Positions 1 to 12,065 of a DNA stretch of 64,000 nt are shown here, one piece after another. The translations under genes were made by a program, and so were the position numbers. The notes below the pieces were generated by a model. That model had not been told where the DNA came from, ran no database searches, and worked only from the letters and a program-made list of their open reading frames with translations. The stretch is from Hygrophila difformis. Lineage: Eukaryota > Streptophyta > Magnoliopsida > Lamiales > Acanthaceae. How positions within the stretch are numbered: the stretch's first letter is position 1; each line of letters begins with the position of its first letter. The stretch lies in contig JAOANR010000008.1 of the NCBI GenBank assembly GCA_030278955.1, positions 45,244,055 through 45,308,054 on the forward strand, read 5' to 3'.

Positions 1-193
1 AAAAAAATAATTTCTTGGGCTTCTAAAAAAAATATTTGGGCTTCTAAAAATTTTTGGGCTAAAAATTTGGGCTTTAACTTCAAAATAATAATTGGGCTTT
101 TTAAAATATATTACTAGTTTTGAAATAATAATTTTGAAAATAATAATACTTAAAAATAATAGTTTAAAAATATTCCGGGCTCTGATACCACTT
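1..193 (-). mobile_element. Leader end of a further tandem copy of the gag-only gypsy element (partial)
   Basis: This stretch is nearly identical to 18230-18422, the untranslated leader of the element at 16377-18422. It ends in a primer-binding site at 178-190 (minus strand TGGTATCAGAGCC, the classic initiator-methionine tRNA site), three bases from the LTR that starts at 194. It is therefore the internal region of a second copy extending left of the window. It holds AT-rich and TTGGGC-rich sequence and no gene. Confidence 0.8.
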
Positions 194-1840
194 TGTAACA
201 CCCCGGATATAACCCAGGCCGGGATGTCACCGCCACACCTCCCTAGCAAGACGCGGTTTCTCCGAGCTTGTTAGAGTGATGCAAGACTATGGTTTTTCAG
301 AAGTTAAAACATTTCAAATAGCCCATTTATAAATATATAACAAAAATCATTACATAGTATTATCTAAGTTGCAGCGGAAAGTAATATTTAAATATAGATA
401 TAGCAGCGGAAATATAAATAGGGCCAACACGGCCAAAACACGGGTTATACAGGCCCGTTATGCAAGTCATGTATAAAAACGAGAGTAAACGTTCCCAAAT
501 CCCAATGCATGCTATGCTCATGTGTAAGCCTCATACTCTGAAAAGAAAAAGAGAGCAACGGTTTGTCAGCATAAACATGCTGAGTAAGTTAACCCCTAGC
601 ATACAATAATGGGGTTTCAAAGCCTTTAATTATTTAAGAAAGAATTGACTTACATTTAGCATGATCGCAGCCACTATATAAATTAACTCATCAAGATAAT
701 GGAATTTAATTGTAGAAATCAAAGGTAAGCATGCCAAATGATCACATGTATAACTTGCAAGGCGATTAAATAAATTGATATAAACCAAAACACAATTTAG
801 CAAGGATTTAATTAAATCTCGTATAAATTTCTCGTTTCGTTTCTTTTATAGATCACCATTCGCTAAGGCTCTTATGTCCACTAGCCTCATGGTCAATATT
901 TCACTAGGGCCCTTATGTCCGCTAGTCATACGCTTGGGCCCTTATGTCCACAAGTCACATAATCAATATCGCGCTAGGGCTCTGTAACACCCCGGATTTG
1001 ATAACCCAGGCCGGGATGTCACCGCCACACCTCCCTAACAAGACACGGTTTCTCCGAGCTTGCTAAAGAGATGCAAGGCTACGGTTTTTCAGAATTTAAA
1101 TCATTCAAACAGCCCATTGTAATATAATTTAAAAATAATAATATCAAAGTTGCAGCGGAGAATAATATTTAAATACATGTATTGCAGCGGAATTTAAATA
1201 TAGGGCCAACGTGGCCAAAACACGGGTTAAACAGGCCCGTTCATGCAAGTCGTAACTAAATGTAGGAATTTAAAATAGAGTTTTTCCCCAAATGTTCCCA
1301 TGTATGCATATGATGATGCATAATCCTCATACTCTGAAAGAAAAAGGGGAAAAATGGTTTGGGTCAGCAAAACGTGCTGAGTAAGTTAACACCTAGCATG
1401 ATCTAGGGGTTTCAAAGCCTTTAATTAAATTTAATAAAAACATATGCATGCGAGACATGATATAAATTTTAATTCATCTACTAACAATAATTTAATTACA
1501 TAATTTAAAAGGCAAGGATTTCCACACGTTCATAATTTAACACACATGAAAAAGGGGTTTAACACACATTCATAATTTAACACACATAATTTAAATAATT
1601 AAATTTTTCTCCTAAGCATGCATACAAAAATATTCCATTTACAAATTTTACCAATTTAAAGGAAATAATACTTAAATTGTGTACTTCACATGCCTTTATT
1701 CCACAATAACCATTTAGTCATGATATGACATTTAAAGACATAATTTAAATGCATAATTTAAAGACATGCATAAATAAATAAATACTTTAAAAATATTAAA
1801 TCTTTTATTTCCCCGTTACGTAACCATTTCTCAATGTTTT

Positions 1841-2011
1841 GTATAGCCGGTGATCCGGCGGCCGCAGCCGTTTCGTAAGTATCTCGTATAGCCGGTGATC
1901 CGGCGGCCGCAGCCGTTTCGTAAGTATCTCGTATAGCCGGTGATCCGGCGGCCAGCAGCCGTTTCGTAAGTATCTCGTATAGCCGGTGATCCGGCGGCCA
2001 GCAGCCGTATC
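1841..2011. repeat. 45-bp minisatellite in LTR, about 3.8 copies
   Basis: Tandem units at 1841, 1886, 1931 and 1977, each carrying AGCCGGTGATCCGGCGG followed by an AAGTATCTC spacer. The last two units have one extra base (GCCAGCAG for GCCGCAG). The same array is at 11895-12065 in the partner LTR, and a two-unit version is in the LTR at 62426. Confidence 0.95.
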
Positions 2012-2359
2012 TGCCATACCCAGTAACACTCCGGAGCCTCGGGAAATCCTTACGGACAAACCCGAGAGAGTAGGCAATGTATCTCCCGCCGATTGGCGTA
2101 ATATCTCATCTAATTTCTCTCGTCCATTATAGGCCCGAAGAGAAAGGCTAGAGGGGCACCCTGCAGAGCACTCACCCTCCACCAAGTATCTCAAGTATCG
2201 TTTAGATTTAACGTATCGGGGTTTTTCAAAAGTATAGATGTATCGTATTTCAAATCTTTGATCGTTCGTTTCGACATTTCAAAATCATTCGATTCAAAAG
2301 TATCTTGGCGTCACAGTTTACGCCTTTTTAATTTAAAAATTCGTTTCAAGTCCGAAAAA

Positions 2360-2990
2360 TCTGAAAATTTCACAGTTTATGTAAAACACCCTAACGAACA
2401 ACTTTCGTGTTTTAACGTTTTCGAAATAAGTTGAGGAAATATGTCAAAAATTGATTTTTTCTATGCAATCAGAAATCTGTCCGAACTCAGGTATGACACA
2501 GTTCAAAATTTCGACTATTTAGATATCAAATGGACTCCAAAAATTCTGAAATTTAATATGCACATACTAGACATGATTATCTATAACTTTCATTTAGATT
2601 GTAAAGATCAAATCGGACTACAAAATATAGAAACAAACCCACTAAGTTCGAACATGTTCATAGGCAGATTTCAAACACGTTTTGTCAAAACAGTTTCTTT
2701 TCGATGCGATTTAAAATAGCAAATCTTAACGAAAATGTCTGAAATTTTTACACAACCTATATTTATGTGTTAGGATTAAAAGTCTAGTTTTGCGTTTTTG
2801 GGTTTGAACTCTCGAAATAGGGGTTTTGGTCCGATTTCAAATCTGTCACAGTTTCACGTTCGACTCTCAAGGCAGGTTCTTTCTCGGCCGTTTTCGGATA
2901 TCAAACCTCAATGAAAAATTATGAAAATTTTACACGAACTAGATCTATGTCTTAGGAGCATTTTTCATGTTTTGCATTTTTCCGTTTGAG
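2360..2990. repeat. Degenerate tandem repeat of about 180-190 bp inside LTR
   Basis: The phrase TGAAA-TTTTACA, followed by an ATCTA-rich stretch and then ATGTTTT, recurs near 2368, 2546, 2738 and 2920. The spacing is about 178, 192 and 182 bp. Units are well diverged from one another but conserved between LTRs. Confidence 0.6.
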
Positions 2991-4170
2991 CAGTTTTAAG
3001 GGTTCGAAAAATTCGCACACAATCGCTGCGCCGGGGGTTTTTCGTGTTGACAGATTTTAGAGTTACTAAATCTCTATGTTTGGTTACATTTTACGTCACC
3101 CAAAACCAAGTAAGCATTAACTTACAGCGGGGATGATGTCTAGGAGGTCACGGGATCGTCCGGGATCCACGGGATGTCACGAGCGAGTTTCCTCAAGTCG
3201 ATTTCCTCTTCCAACGTCCACGAACCGAATCCGAAAGCAAAAATCCTTAGTTAGATCAGATTTTTGGATTCAAAAATGGTTGGATAAACTCAAAAACCAC
3301 TTACCAACGTCCTAGGGGACTGTCTTCTCTTTCTCAAGTCCCTCTTGTTCGGATTCCGTCGTCGGCACTTCAAGAACGCAAGGGATTTTGGGGTTTTCGG
3401 TTTTGGATGAACAAGGGAGAAGTTTTGAGAGTTTTGGGAGGAATGAGGGCTGCCAATTTCGAAATTAGGGTTGATTATTAGTGTCAAATCCCCTCAAATC
3501 CGTCCATATACTCTTTCCCTCGATCGGGATTTAGTTACCAAAGTCGGGGTCCGAAAATAAGGTAAGAAATCGCCAAAATGTGCAAGTGTAGCAGCCACTG
3601 TGTGTTGGCGCGGGGTTGGCGCGGTTTCTAGCCAAAAACCGCCCGGGGAGCGCGCGGCTTGGTCTGGGCCGTGCGTCCGGACTGGGCCGTGCGATCCCGT
3701 CGGGCCTTTTCTCCTCTCTTTCGGACTTCTGTCCTCCTACGTTTTCGGGCTCGATTTTTCGGGTCATTCTCGGATTATAAACTCTTATCTTAAATTTACC
3801 TCAACTCAAATGAATTTCATGTTTGAAATCTTAAGTCCGTCGGTCTCGGGTTCGTCGGCGTCCAATTCGTCATCTTTTGACTCCCGGGCAATAACTCGTC
3901 TAATTAAATTAATTCCGACTTCACGGGTTCTTGGAATTAAAATTATTTTTCCTTCTTGAATTTAATTCCAATTATTTTGACTCAATTCATGGAATGTCTT
4001 CGGGCTTCCTTTCCCTCTTTTATTCCATTTTAAATTTTGAATCTGTCGACGTTTCATTTCCGAGCAATAATTTATCGTGATAAATTATTTTCTTCTTCTC
4101 GGAGATATTTCGACATCGATCGGAATAAATTTTATTCCTTTGGACGTTGATAAAAATCTGGGGTATTACA

Positions 4171-4499
4171 GTCTACCCCCCTTAAGAATCAACTTCGTCC
4201 TCGAAGTTGTGTTTCGGCTTTTCTCGCGCTAAGAGTTAGGGTCCTTTTGTTTATTTTATTATTTTGCGATATTGTGTTATTGAATTATTGTTCGATTGTT
4301 GATTGTTTGTTGTTTGATTATTGTTTGACTGAACCCAGAAATGAAATTTCCGAGTTGCCTACGTACCCTGTGAAGGGATCAAGCCATGACGTAGTTCAAA
4401 ACAAATTTGAATTTGTTTATTTATTGATTTGGGGATACGAAATATTCGGGTTGTTACATCCTCCCCTCCTTAAGATTACAGTTATGTCCCCATAACTGC
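4171..4499 (-). other. 3' untranslated block: two polypurine tracts and two hairpins
   Basis: Read on the minus strand this block precedes the 3' LTR. The hairpin CAGTTATGTCCCCATAACTG (4480-4499, perfect 8-bp stem) is followed by a purine tract (4461-4474), a conserved CTACGTACCC...ACGTAG pairing (about 4358-4395), a CAACTTCG...CGAAGTTG hairpin (4190-4209) and the LTR-adjacent purine tract (4174-4185). In the autonomous relatives the first hairpin contains the last codons and stop of pol, so its presence here marks a remnant of deleted pol. Confidence 0.75.
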
Positions 4500-4549
4500 C
4501 AATGTATTATTCACGACCCGGTTCGGGTATCGTTGCCTATGATCCTTCC

Positions 4550-5314
4550 TCATTGAGCTGGCAAGTAAGCTTGATCGATGTCGTTCAATCGTCCTACGGC
4601 TCTTCCTTGATTCCCTTGTTGAGGGTTTACCAGATCTAGCCTCTTCTCAATCATCTCTCCACGAACATCGCATTCTCTAATCATGTGGTCTACTCCGCCA
4701 CATCTACAACAAGTCCCGCGCCTTGGGCATTCGCGCACCAGATGGGCTTGGTGGCACTGCGAGCAACGTGGTATGGTTGCTTCATAGTTGTCATCTCGAC
4801 TGTTTGGGTTCTGTGGCTGGTCAGGTTTAACGGTCACGTCCTCTCTCTTGTTAATGTTCTCTATCCGCGTTCGGCAGTCACGCAGCCGATGACCAAATCG
4901 ACCACACCGAAAGCACGCTCCGGGCTTAGGGCATCCTCTTGCATAATGTGGGTTACCACATTTCGGGCATGGTGGCGTATAGTCACCATGGTTGTAAACT
5001 ATCCCTCTGTTTCTTCCACCGTTGCCTTGAGGTGGTCTATTCGGGCCTCCCAGAATATGGTTCCTTCCTAAGTAGTTATCGGTTCTATGGTCCCGTTTCC
5101 TCTTGCCTTGCCCTTGGTTGATTAGTGCATTCCCCAAGGCAACCACAGCTTCCTCTATAGTTCTTAATCGGTCACTTAAGTTCTTCGGCATGGAGGCTAC
5201 TTCCCCTCCTTGATTGGTTGCACTAACGTCTTGTACTGGTTCATCGGGTTGTCGTAGCTCTTCATTGGTGTTGGGTGGGATGGGTGGATTGTTAGGTCTT
5301 CCTCTAGGTGCCAT
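4550..5314 (-). CDS. Gag-like nucleocapsid protein with four zinc knuckles, no capsid domain
   Basis: A 254-residue ORF beginning MAPRGRP, like the gag start of the sister element (17789). The N-terminal part (to about residue 70) matches that gag leader, with an LRTIEEAV-type helix. The retrotransposon gag/capsid domain that should follow is absent. The C-terminal half instead carries four CCHC-type knuckles in two pairs: CPKCGNPHYARGC and CFRCGRFGHRLRDC, then CSQCHQAHLVREC and CCRCGGVDHMIREC. One pair is normal for this family. The frame is intact from ATG to stop, and its element is young, so selection or recent origin is plausible. It would be expected to bind element RNA. Whether it can be packaged without a capsid domain is unknown. 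Confidence 0.8.
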   Translation of the reverse strand: MAPRGRPNNPPIPPNTNEELRQPDEPVQDVSATNQGGEVASMPKNLSDRLRTIEEAVVALGNALINQGQGKRKRDHRTDNYLGRNHILGGPNRPPQGNGGRNRGIVYNHGDYTPPCPKCGNPHYARGCPKPGACFRCGRFGHRLRDCRTRIENINKREDVTVKPDQPQNPNSRDDNYEATIPRCSQCHQAHLVRECPRRGTCCRCGGVDHMIRECDVRGEMIEKRLDLVNPQQGNQGRAVGRLNDIDQAYLPAQ

Positions 5315-6222
5315 TTTCTGTCACAACGTACAAGGATTGGACTCTAAAAATTTCGTAGAGTGTTGGAAAATAATAATTTGTTGAATCAATTGGTGTTAAT
5401 AGGCGTTGTTTAGAATGTATTACGTAATGTGGCATTTAGAGTTGTTCATATGGTGTGGTATTTAGAGTTTAACGTTTTGTTGCTCGGGCGCGGCGTAGTA
5501 GGGTGTAGATTTAAATAAGAATTCCTCAAGATTTTTGGAATAATAAGAGTGTTGTAATGATAGATATGGGCTTGCACTTTACTCCTCTATATAAGGATTT
5601 TTTTTTTTTTCCTTGCGTCTCTAGATTATTTATGCGTTCGTCGTTTTCATCGTTAGGTTTCTCGACAAGTCATAATATATCGTCTATGTGTAGATTTATG
5701 GAAAGAAAGGCAGAGAATAGTTATGCGCATGCTAAGCATAGACGATCAAGATCTAAAACTAAGGCACAATTAGTCTCAAGCTAATGCTTCTAAGTCAAGA
5801 GTCAAGGTCTAGCCGAATGCTAGTGTGAGAATGTTATGTATCACAAACGATTCACATAAAAGGTTAGTACAAATATTTATGTATGCATATGCATATGAAA
5901 TCCCCCCAATAAAAATTTAATGCATGCATTTATTTATCCATGGGTTTTTAAAAAAATAAATTTATTTTATGGATAGATTAAAATAAGGATAAAAGGTTTG
6001 GGCCACTATATTGGGCCGAAAGAAATTAATTATTTGGGCTTTAAGTAAAAACAAGGTTATTGGGCCAAAATAGTTGGACCAACATAGTAATTAAATATTG
6101 GGCTAGGAAAAATAAATTTTGGGCTCAAAAATGTTAGATTTAAAAATAATAATGGATTTTTAAATATAATACTAGTTTAAAAATAGTTTAAAAATAGTAA
6201 TACTAGTTTTCAAAATAGTCCG
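5315..6222 (-). other. Untranslated leader of the nested gag-only element
   Basis: Lies between the primer-binding site and the gag start. It is AT-rich, with many TTGGGCC-like words (about 5995-6125) and a run of T at 5589-5601. The small ORF at 5557-5784 has no recognisable features. No gene seen. Confidence 0.6.
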
Positions 6223-6235
6223 GGCTCTGATACCA
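6223..6235 (-). other. Primer-binding site, tRNA-iMet type
   Basis: Minus-strand TGGTATCAGAGCC, complementary to the 3' end of initiator-methionine tRNA, three bases inside the LTR that starts at 6239. The same site is at 178-190 and 18407-18419. Confidence 0.9.
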
Positions 6236-7079
6236 CTTTGTAACACCCCGGATTTGATAACCCAGGCCGGGATGTCACCGCCACACCTCCCTAACAAGAC
6301 ACGGTTTCTCCGAGCTTGCTAAAGAGATGCAAGGCTACGGTTTTTCAGAATTTAAATCATTCAAACAGCCCATTGTAATATAATTTAAAAATAATAATAT
6401 CAAAGTTGCAGCGGAGAATAATATTTAAATACATGTATTGCAGCGGAATTTAAATATAGGGCCAACATGGCCAAAACACGGGTTAAACAGGCCCGTTCAT
6501 GCAAGTCGTAACTAAATGTAGGAATTTAAAATAGAGTTTTTCCCCAAATGTTCCCATGTATGCATATGATGATGCATAATCCTCATACTCTGAAAGAAAA
6601 AGGGGAAAAATGGTTTGGGTCAGCAAAACGTGCTGAGTAAGTTAACACCTAGCATGATCTAGGGGTTTCAAAGCCTTTAATTAAATTTAATAAAAACATA
6701 TGCATGCGAGACATGATATAAATTTTAATTCATCTACTAACAATAATTGAATTACATAATTTAAAAGGCAAGGATTTCCACACGTTCATAATTTAACACA
6801 CATGAAAAAGGGGTTTAACACACATTCATAATTTTTTTTTTTTTTTTTTTTTTTGAGTGATCAACAGCTTTAATTTCCACTACTGGTGAAACCAGTACCA
6901 ACATACAACACAATGCCTCATACATTAGGCCAATACACACCAATTCAGGACTGATCACAATCGCCTCTACCCAATTTCACCAAGGCCAGAATGAAACCAA
7001 CATATACTCCAAACAAAACTGCTGGATCGATCAAACAGAACTGAGGAGAAAAAGCACAAGTAAAGCTGCTTCAAATTAA

Positions 7080-7658
7080 TCAGTACCAGGTTTCAACTGA
7101 AGCTTCCCCCGCCGAGCCTTTTCTAGCCCACATGTCTGCTAAACCATTCCTCTCTCTGAGGATATGCACCACCTTCACCTCGCCTGCACACTTGAATATA
7201 GTCAGAATAGGTGTCAACAAATTGTTCAGCCTCCATGGAATCCTGTCCGGTTCATTTAACCAACGGACAACGTTAATAGAGTCACATTCGAGAATCATCT
7301 TAGGGAGTGGGAAGCCTTGGTCTCGGATCAACGATTCGCACACTCTACTAATAGCTTTCACTTCTGCCTCGGTCGAGTCGGTAATACCAATGAAATCCGA
7401 GAGAACAAAGATAACTTCTCCCTTCTCGTCTCTAATTACCCCACCAATACCGGCCGGCCCTGGATTACCCAACGAAGATCCATCGGTGTTTATTTTCCAC
7501 CACCCTATCCGAGGACGTTCCCAAACCAACCCAACTCGCGCCCTCAACCTGCTGTCTCTAACCGAACGCCTCAAACAGCCTGGGAATTCCACATTCACGC
7601 AGCACAGATCTACCCCCTGCCGCCTAGGTATACCTTCCACCAAACACCCACCCTCCAT
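7080..7658 (-). pseudogene. LINE ORF2 C-terminus: RNase H domain (out of frame with RT)
   Basis: Plant RVT_3-type RNase H, which removes RNA from RNA:DNA hybrids. The catalytic acidic residues are all visible: NTDGS, TEAEV, LECDS, and the NGLADMWARKG end. It overlaps the RT reading frame at 7610-7658 in a different frame, so a one-base indel near 7610-7660 separates it from the rest of ORF2. This domain is typical of plant L1 elements and absent from mammalian L1. Confidence 0.85.
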
Positions 7659-10360
7659 TTGATCTCCTCTGCGACCTGGTTAAAGTCGAACCACAATCCC
7701 TTAAAAACAACCGCGTTCCTCCATTTCCAGACAGACCAAAGAATTGCCATACCAGTTAGGATCCATGCTTCCCGTTTTTCTTTCCAAATGTTGAAACTAA
7801 ACCACCATTCAAGTAACTCATTTACCTTCCCAGGAATTGCCCACCTTGCCTCAAACCAACTCGCCCCAACATACCACAACCTACTTACCACCACACATTT
7901 GCAAAACAAATGCTCCACTGTCTCAGGCTCCATACCACAGCAGGGACATAAAGATTGCTGCCCTACCAGACATCCTCTCGTTGCCAGCACCATCCGAACA
8001 GGTAACGCACCCTTCATGGCTTTCCAAGCTAACAGTTTAACCTTCTCCGGGATTTTAATCTTCCACAACTTCTCCCAAAACCATCTTTGTTCTATCTCAA
8101 TGTCAGATACTGGGTTGGCCCAGCAAGACTTTATAGAGAAAGTCCCATTCCCATTACCTGTCCACCTCACTCTATCCGCCATGAACCTGTTTAATTTTTG
8201 ATGGTTGAGGACTAGCATGAACTCTTCCCACACTTCCCATTCCCATTGAAATAACGGTCTTCTCAACTCGATTTTCCAACTCCATTGCGCACCAGTCCAG
8301 AAACCATATTCGGAGATCCTGCCATTTTTCTTCATAGCAAGAGAGAAGATTCGTGGGAAGGAAACTTTCAGCGTCGATCCTCCCTCCAGCCAATGGTCTG
8401 TCCAAAATCTTGCCCTCCTTCCATCCCCAACTTGAATTATAAACTTTCCCGTGTCCAAACCTGCTTCGAGACTCTCCCAAGACTTACAGATTTCGCTCCA
8501 AGTTGACCTCCACCTCGATGCCCCTGGAATAAACGAGTTAGCATTAGCGTAATGCTTCGCATCAATAATTTCCTGCCATAGAGATTTTTCAGTTCCGAAC
8601 CGCCACTTCCACTTGAGGAGGAGCGCACCGTTGAGATCTTGGACCCTTCTCAACCCCAGACCACCGACATCCTTCCTCCTGCAAATTGTCTCCCAATTGA
8701 TCGTGTGTAACTTTCTATTCCCATCCCACTCATTCCAAAAAAAACTCCTTTTCAAATGTTCAATCCTCTCCGCCACCAGTTTAGGAACCTTGAATATGGA
8801 TAAAAAATACATTGGTAGGCTGCTTACAACCGAATTGATCAGGCAGAGTCTCCCTGCCTGTGAGAGCAACCTTCCTTTCCACCCCGCTAACCTTTTCTCA
8901 ACCTTTTCCAAAACCGGTTTCCAAATTTCTATCCCGTTTAAACGCCCTCCAACAGGGATCCCCAAATAGCTCATCGGCCACCTGCCCACACTACATTTCA
9001 ACACACCTGCAGCCTCCTCAACAAATTCCTGTGTGCAATTGATTCCGTAGATCGAACTTTTGCCAAAGTTAATCCTCAGCCCCGTTGTAAGAGTGAAACA
9101 TCTTAGAACTCTCTTCACTGTTATAACTTGATGAAGATCACCCTCAATAAAAAGCACCGTGTCGTCCGCGTATTGCAAGTGAGAGACTACCGAGCCTCCA
9201 CTATTTGCAACCAATCCGTTAATGAGCCCTGTACTTCCAGCATTCACTAACATCTTATTTAGGATTTCAGCCACCAAGATGAATAAATACGGGGAAAGCG
9301 GATCTCCTTGGCGAAGCCCTTTTTGCATTTTGAAAAAATTAGTGGGAGATCCGTTAACTAGGACAGCAGCCGCAGCAGAACACACTCATGCCTTTATCCA
9401 TCCAATCCATTTACCATCAAATTTCATCGTCTCCATTACTCTAAATAAAGCCTCCCAAGAGACGTTGTCGTAAGCCTTGGCAAAATCCAATTTTATCACT
9501 AAGCCGCTATGCCCAGACTTTTGGGTGGAATTGATGACCTCTGCCGCGATTAAAACGCCATCTAAAATTTGCCTTCCTTTAACGAAGGCCATTTGAGATC
9601 TTCCCACAACCCCGTCCAGGTTCGCCTTCAACCTATTTGCCAACACCTTTGCCACAATCTTATAGATGCTCCCCACAAGCGATATTGGACGGAAATCCCC
9701 AAATGACATCGGATTATCAACCTTCGGGATTAAGGTAATAAAGGAAGAGCCGATTTCACTTGGAAGTTTTCCTTCCCTCTCCAAGCCCCTGAAGACCTCT
9801 AGAACATCCTCCTTGATTAACTCCCAATGCTTCTTGAAAAATCCGAGGTTGAAACCATCCGGCCCCGGAGCTTTGTTTCCATCACACCCCCAGACCACCG
9901 CCCTGATCTCCTCTTCTTCGAACTCCCTGACCATCCAGTTACTTTCAGCCCTCCCTATACTCGACAGCCCCAAACCATCAACATTGAAAATCTCCTTCTT
10001 TCCTTTATTGAAAGCTGCCTGAAAGTATGACACGGCTTCCTCCTTTATTGCTCTTGGCTCCTCAATCGTCCTGTCACCAACTCTAATTGCCCCAACCTGT
10101 TTCCTCCTTCTGTTCAATGCCGATAAAACATGAAAATATTTGGTATTCATGTCGCCCTCTTTCAACCACTTCACCCTGGACGTTTGGTGCCATCTTCTCT
10201 CTTCGGCTAACAATAAATTTTTTAGAGCCCTTTTCTTTGCAATCCAGTTAATTCTCTCCGCCTCCTGCACCCCCACCAGCCTGGAAATTGCGCTCAATCT
10301 CTTCAATCTCCTCATGCATCTTTTTAACTCTGTCCTCAACGTCATTTGCACTATAACCAC
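7610..10360 (-). pseudogene. LINE ORF2 central part: reverse transcriptase and zf-RVT region
   Basis: Reads through 10360-9386, then an in-frame TGA at 9386-9388, then 9385-7610 in the same frame. RT landmarks are present: NKAPGPDGF, FRPISLVGS, KLDFAKAYD, LRQGDPLSPYLF, and the catalytic YADD in HLQYADDTVLF. The zf-RVT region is visible near the end (LCPCCGMEPETVEHLFCKC). The TGA falls where relatives have a cysteine or similar residue. Apart from this stop and the two frame changes at its ends, the domain looks functional. Confidence 0.9.
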
Positions 10361-11231
10361 TCCAGCCTTTAATTATAGCTTTCAATGCCTTGAGCTTTCC
10401 CACCAATTTACTTCCCCCTTGCGAACAGGTCGCACCCCACGCTTCCTTGACCAATTCCGGAAATCTAGCATCATCCATCCAGTAATTATACAGGCGAAAT
10501 GGAACCGGACCCCAAGCCTTCTCCCCCGAACTCATGCATACCGGATAGTGATCCGATAGCACCGATTCGCACCTCCTTTGCACTACTCCACCCTCTAGAC
10601 ATAACCAATTGGCCGAGACCAAGAACCTGTCTAATCTACTACACGCCCTCCCACCCCTCCCAATCCACGTGAACCCCCCACCCTCCAAAGGCAAGTCTAC
10701 CAACCCTGCTTGATCTATGAAACCTCTAAAATCCCTTATGGAACCAGAGTCCTCGCTGACTCCAATACGCTCCCTCTCCCCCACCACCGCATTGAAATCC
10801 CCCAACACACACCAATATCCCTCTTCTGCCGAAGCAAACTTATGTAATAGTGCATCCCACAGTGTCCTTCTCTCAGCCCTTTCATTCGGTGCGTGGAGAC
10901 AGATTAAGTTAATCACATCATTGAAGCCAACAAAATTACCTCTCACCCAAATAAAGTTGTGTGTTGCCTCGACCACTGAGAGATTACCACACATCGCGTT
11001 CCACACCACCATCAGGCCACCCGCATTGCCTATCGAAGGTTGGAACAAGAAATCACAATCTTTAGACCCCCAGAGACGCTGGACTAGCCTTCCCTCTATG
11101 TTGTTCATCTTAGTTTCTTGACAACAAAAAATCGTCGGCCTATGTTTTTTACATAATCTCATCACCGCCCTCCGCCTCACCCCCCCGTTCAAACCTCTCA
11201 AATTACAAGTGATTATCTTCATGAAAAACAC
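10248..11231 (-). pseudogene. LINE ORF2 N-terminus: AP-type endonuclease
   Basis: Endonuclease/exonuclease/phosphatase fold that nicks target DNA for target-primed reverse transcription. The key residues are visible: ITCNLRGLN, QETKM, LGDFNAVVGE, SRLDRFL and SDHYPV. It starts at ATG 11231 or, more like relatives, at MKII (11222). It is in a different frame from the RT part, with the change somewhere in the overlap 10248-10360. Confidence 0.9.
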
Positions 11232-11273
11232 CTATCCCCCAATCAATCGTTCCCCCCCCCCCCCCCTCTGAAT

Positions 11274-11617
11274 CTACAATTCCCCCACCACCTCTTCTCT
11301 AATTCTATCTAGTGCCTCCCCTCTCTTCACTAGACACCCTAAACCCAATCTGTTGGCAATCTCCAAGGTCTCCCCTACCTCTGATAGATCCACCATCTTC
11401 GTACCATTCTTGTCCCTGACTGTATGGAATTGTAAAGTTGCAAAATCTGTAACCTCTTCTCTGGCCCCCATCGTCCCGAATGACTTCCGACCCTTCTTGC
11501 GTCCCCTACCCGTCGGCCTACCTCTGTTACGACTATTGCACATCCTCTTAGCCCTGCCTTCAAAAACTCTATCCATTGCTGCACCCAAATCCTCATACAT
11601 GTTCGACATCAGCTGCT
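11274..11617 (-). pseudogene. C-terminal remnant of LINE ORF1
   Basis: About 114 residues, rich in Arg/Lys/Gly (GRPTGRGRKKGRK), ending 43 bases before ORF2. Plant L1 ORF1 proteins bind element RNA and are several hundred residues long, so most of this one is missing. The apparent ATG at 11624 lies in the target duplication and is not an original start. A run of 15 C (11252-11266) separates it from ORF2. Confidence 0.7.
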
Positions 11618-11894
11618 CATTCATAATTTAACACACATAATTTAAATAATTAAATTTTTCTCCTAAGCATGCATACAAAAATATTCCATTTACAAATTTT
11701 ACCAATTTAAAGGAAATAATACTTAAATTGTGTACTTCACATGCCTTTATTCCACAATAACCATTTAGTCATGATATGACATTTAATAAAGACATAATTT
11801 AAATGCATAATTTAAAGACATGCATAAATAAATAAATACTTTAAAAATATTAAATCTTTTATTTCCCCGTTACGTAACCATTTCTCAATGTTTT

Positions 11895-12065
11895 GTATAG
11901 CCGGTGATCCGGCGGCCGCAGCCGTTTCGTAAGTATCTCGTATAGCCGGTGATCCGGCGGCCGCAGCCGTTTCGTAAGTATCTCGTATAGCCGGTGATCC
12001 GGCGGCCAGCAGCCGTTTCGTAAGTATCTCGTATAGCCGGTGATCCGGCGGCCAGCAGCCGTATC
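11895..12065. repeat. 45-bp minisatellite, second LTR copy
   Basis: Same four-unit array as 1841-2011, in the right LTR. Confidence 0.95.

Larger units (their letters stand above)
983..4170 (-). repeat. Left (3') LTR of the nested gag-only element
   Basis: Begins TGTAACACCCCGG and ends GGGGTATTACA. It contains a 45-bp minisatellite (1841-2011), a degenerate repeat of roughly 180-190 bp (about 2360-2990), and a GC-rich block around 3625-3710. ORFs inside are short and occur only because the sequence is repeated in both LTRs. I see no gene. Confidence 0.9.
6835..11617 (-). mobile_element. 5'-truncated plant L1-type LINE
   Basis: A 23-T tract (6832-6854) marks the poly(A) tail on the minus strand. 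The target duplication CATTCATAATTT is at 6823-6834 and 11618-11629, and the uninterrupted site is visible in the partner LTR near 1568-1579. Order on the minus strand: C-terminal end of ORF1, ORF2 (AP endonuclease, reverse transcriptase, zf-RVT-type region, RNase H), and a 3' UTR of about 245 bp (6835-7079). The element starts inside ORF1, which is typical 5' truncation. Confidence 0.93.

Noticed and set aside
1805..2194. Open frame of 129 codons on the minus strand, repeated at 11859-12248
   Set aside because: It is a translation of the 45-bp minisatellite (a multiple of three) inside the LTRs, and it occurs twice only because the LTRs are duplicated.
3600..3959. Plus-strand ORF of 119 codons in the GC-rich LTR block (also 13655-14014)
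   Set aside because: Composition follows the CpG-rich DNA, it matches no domain, and it is antisense to the element. Its conservation is explained by LTR identity.
7132..10559. Several plus-strand ORFs of 100-300 codons
   Set aside because: They are antisense to the LINE endonuclease, RT and RNase H frames, which carry recognisable catalytic motifs.
11618..11624. ATG of the LINE ORF1 remnant
   Set aside because: It is created by the target-site duplication; the LINE is truncated inside ORF1.
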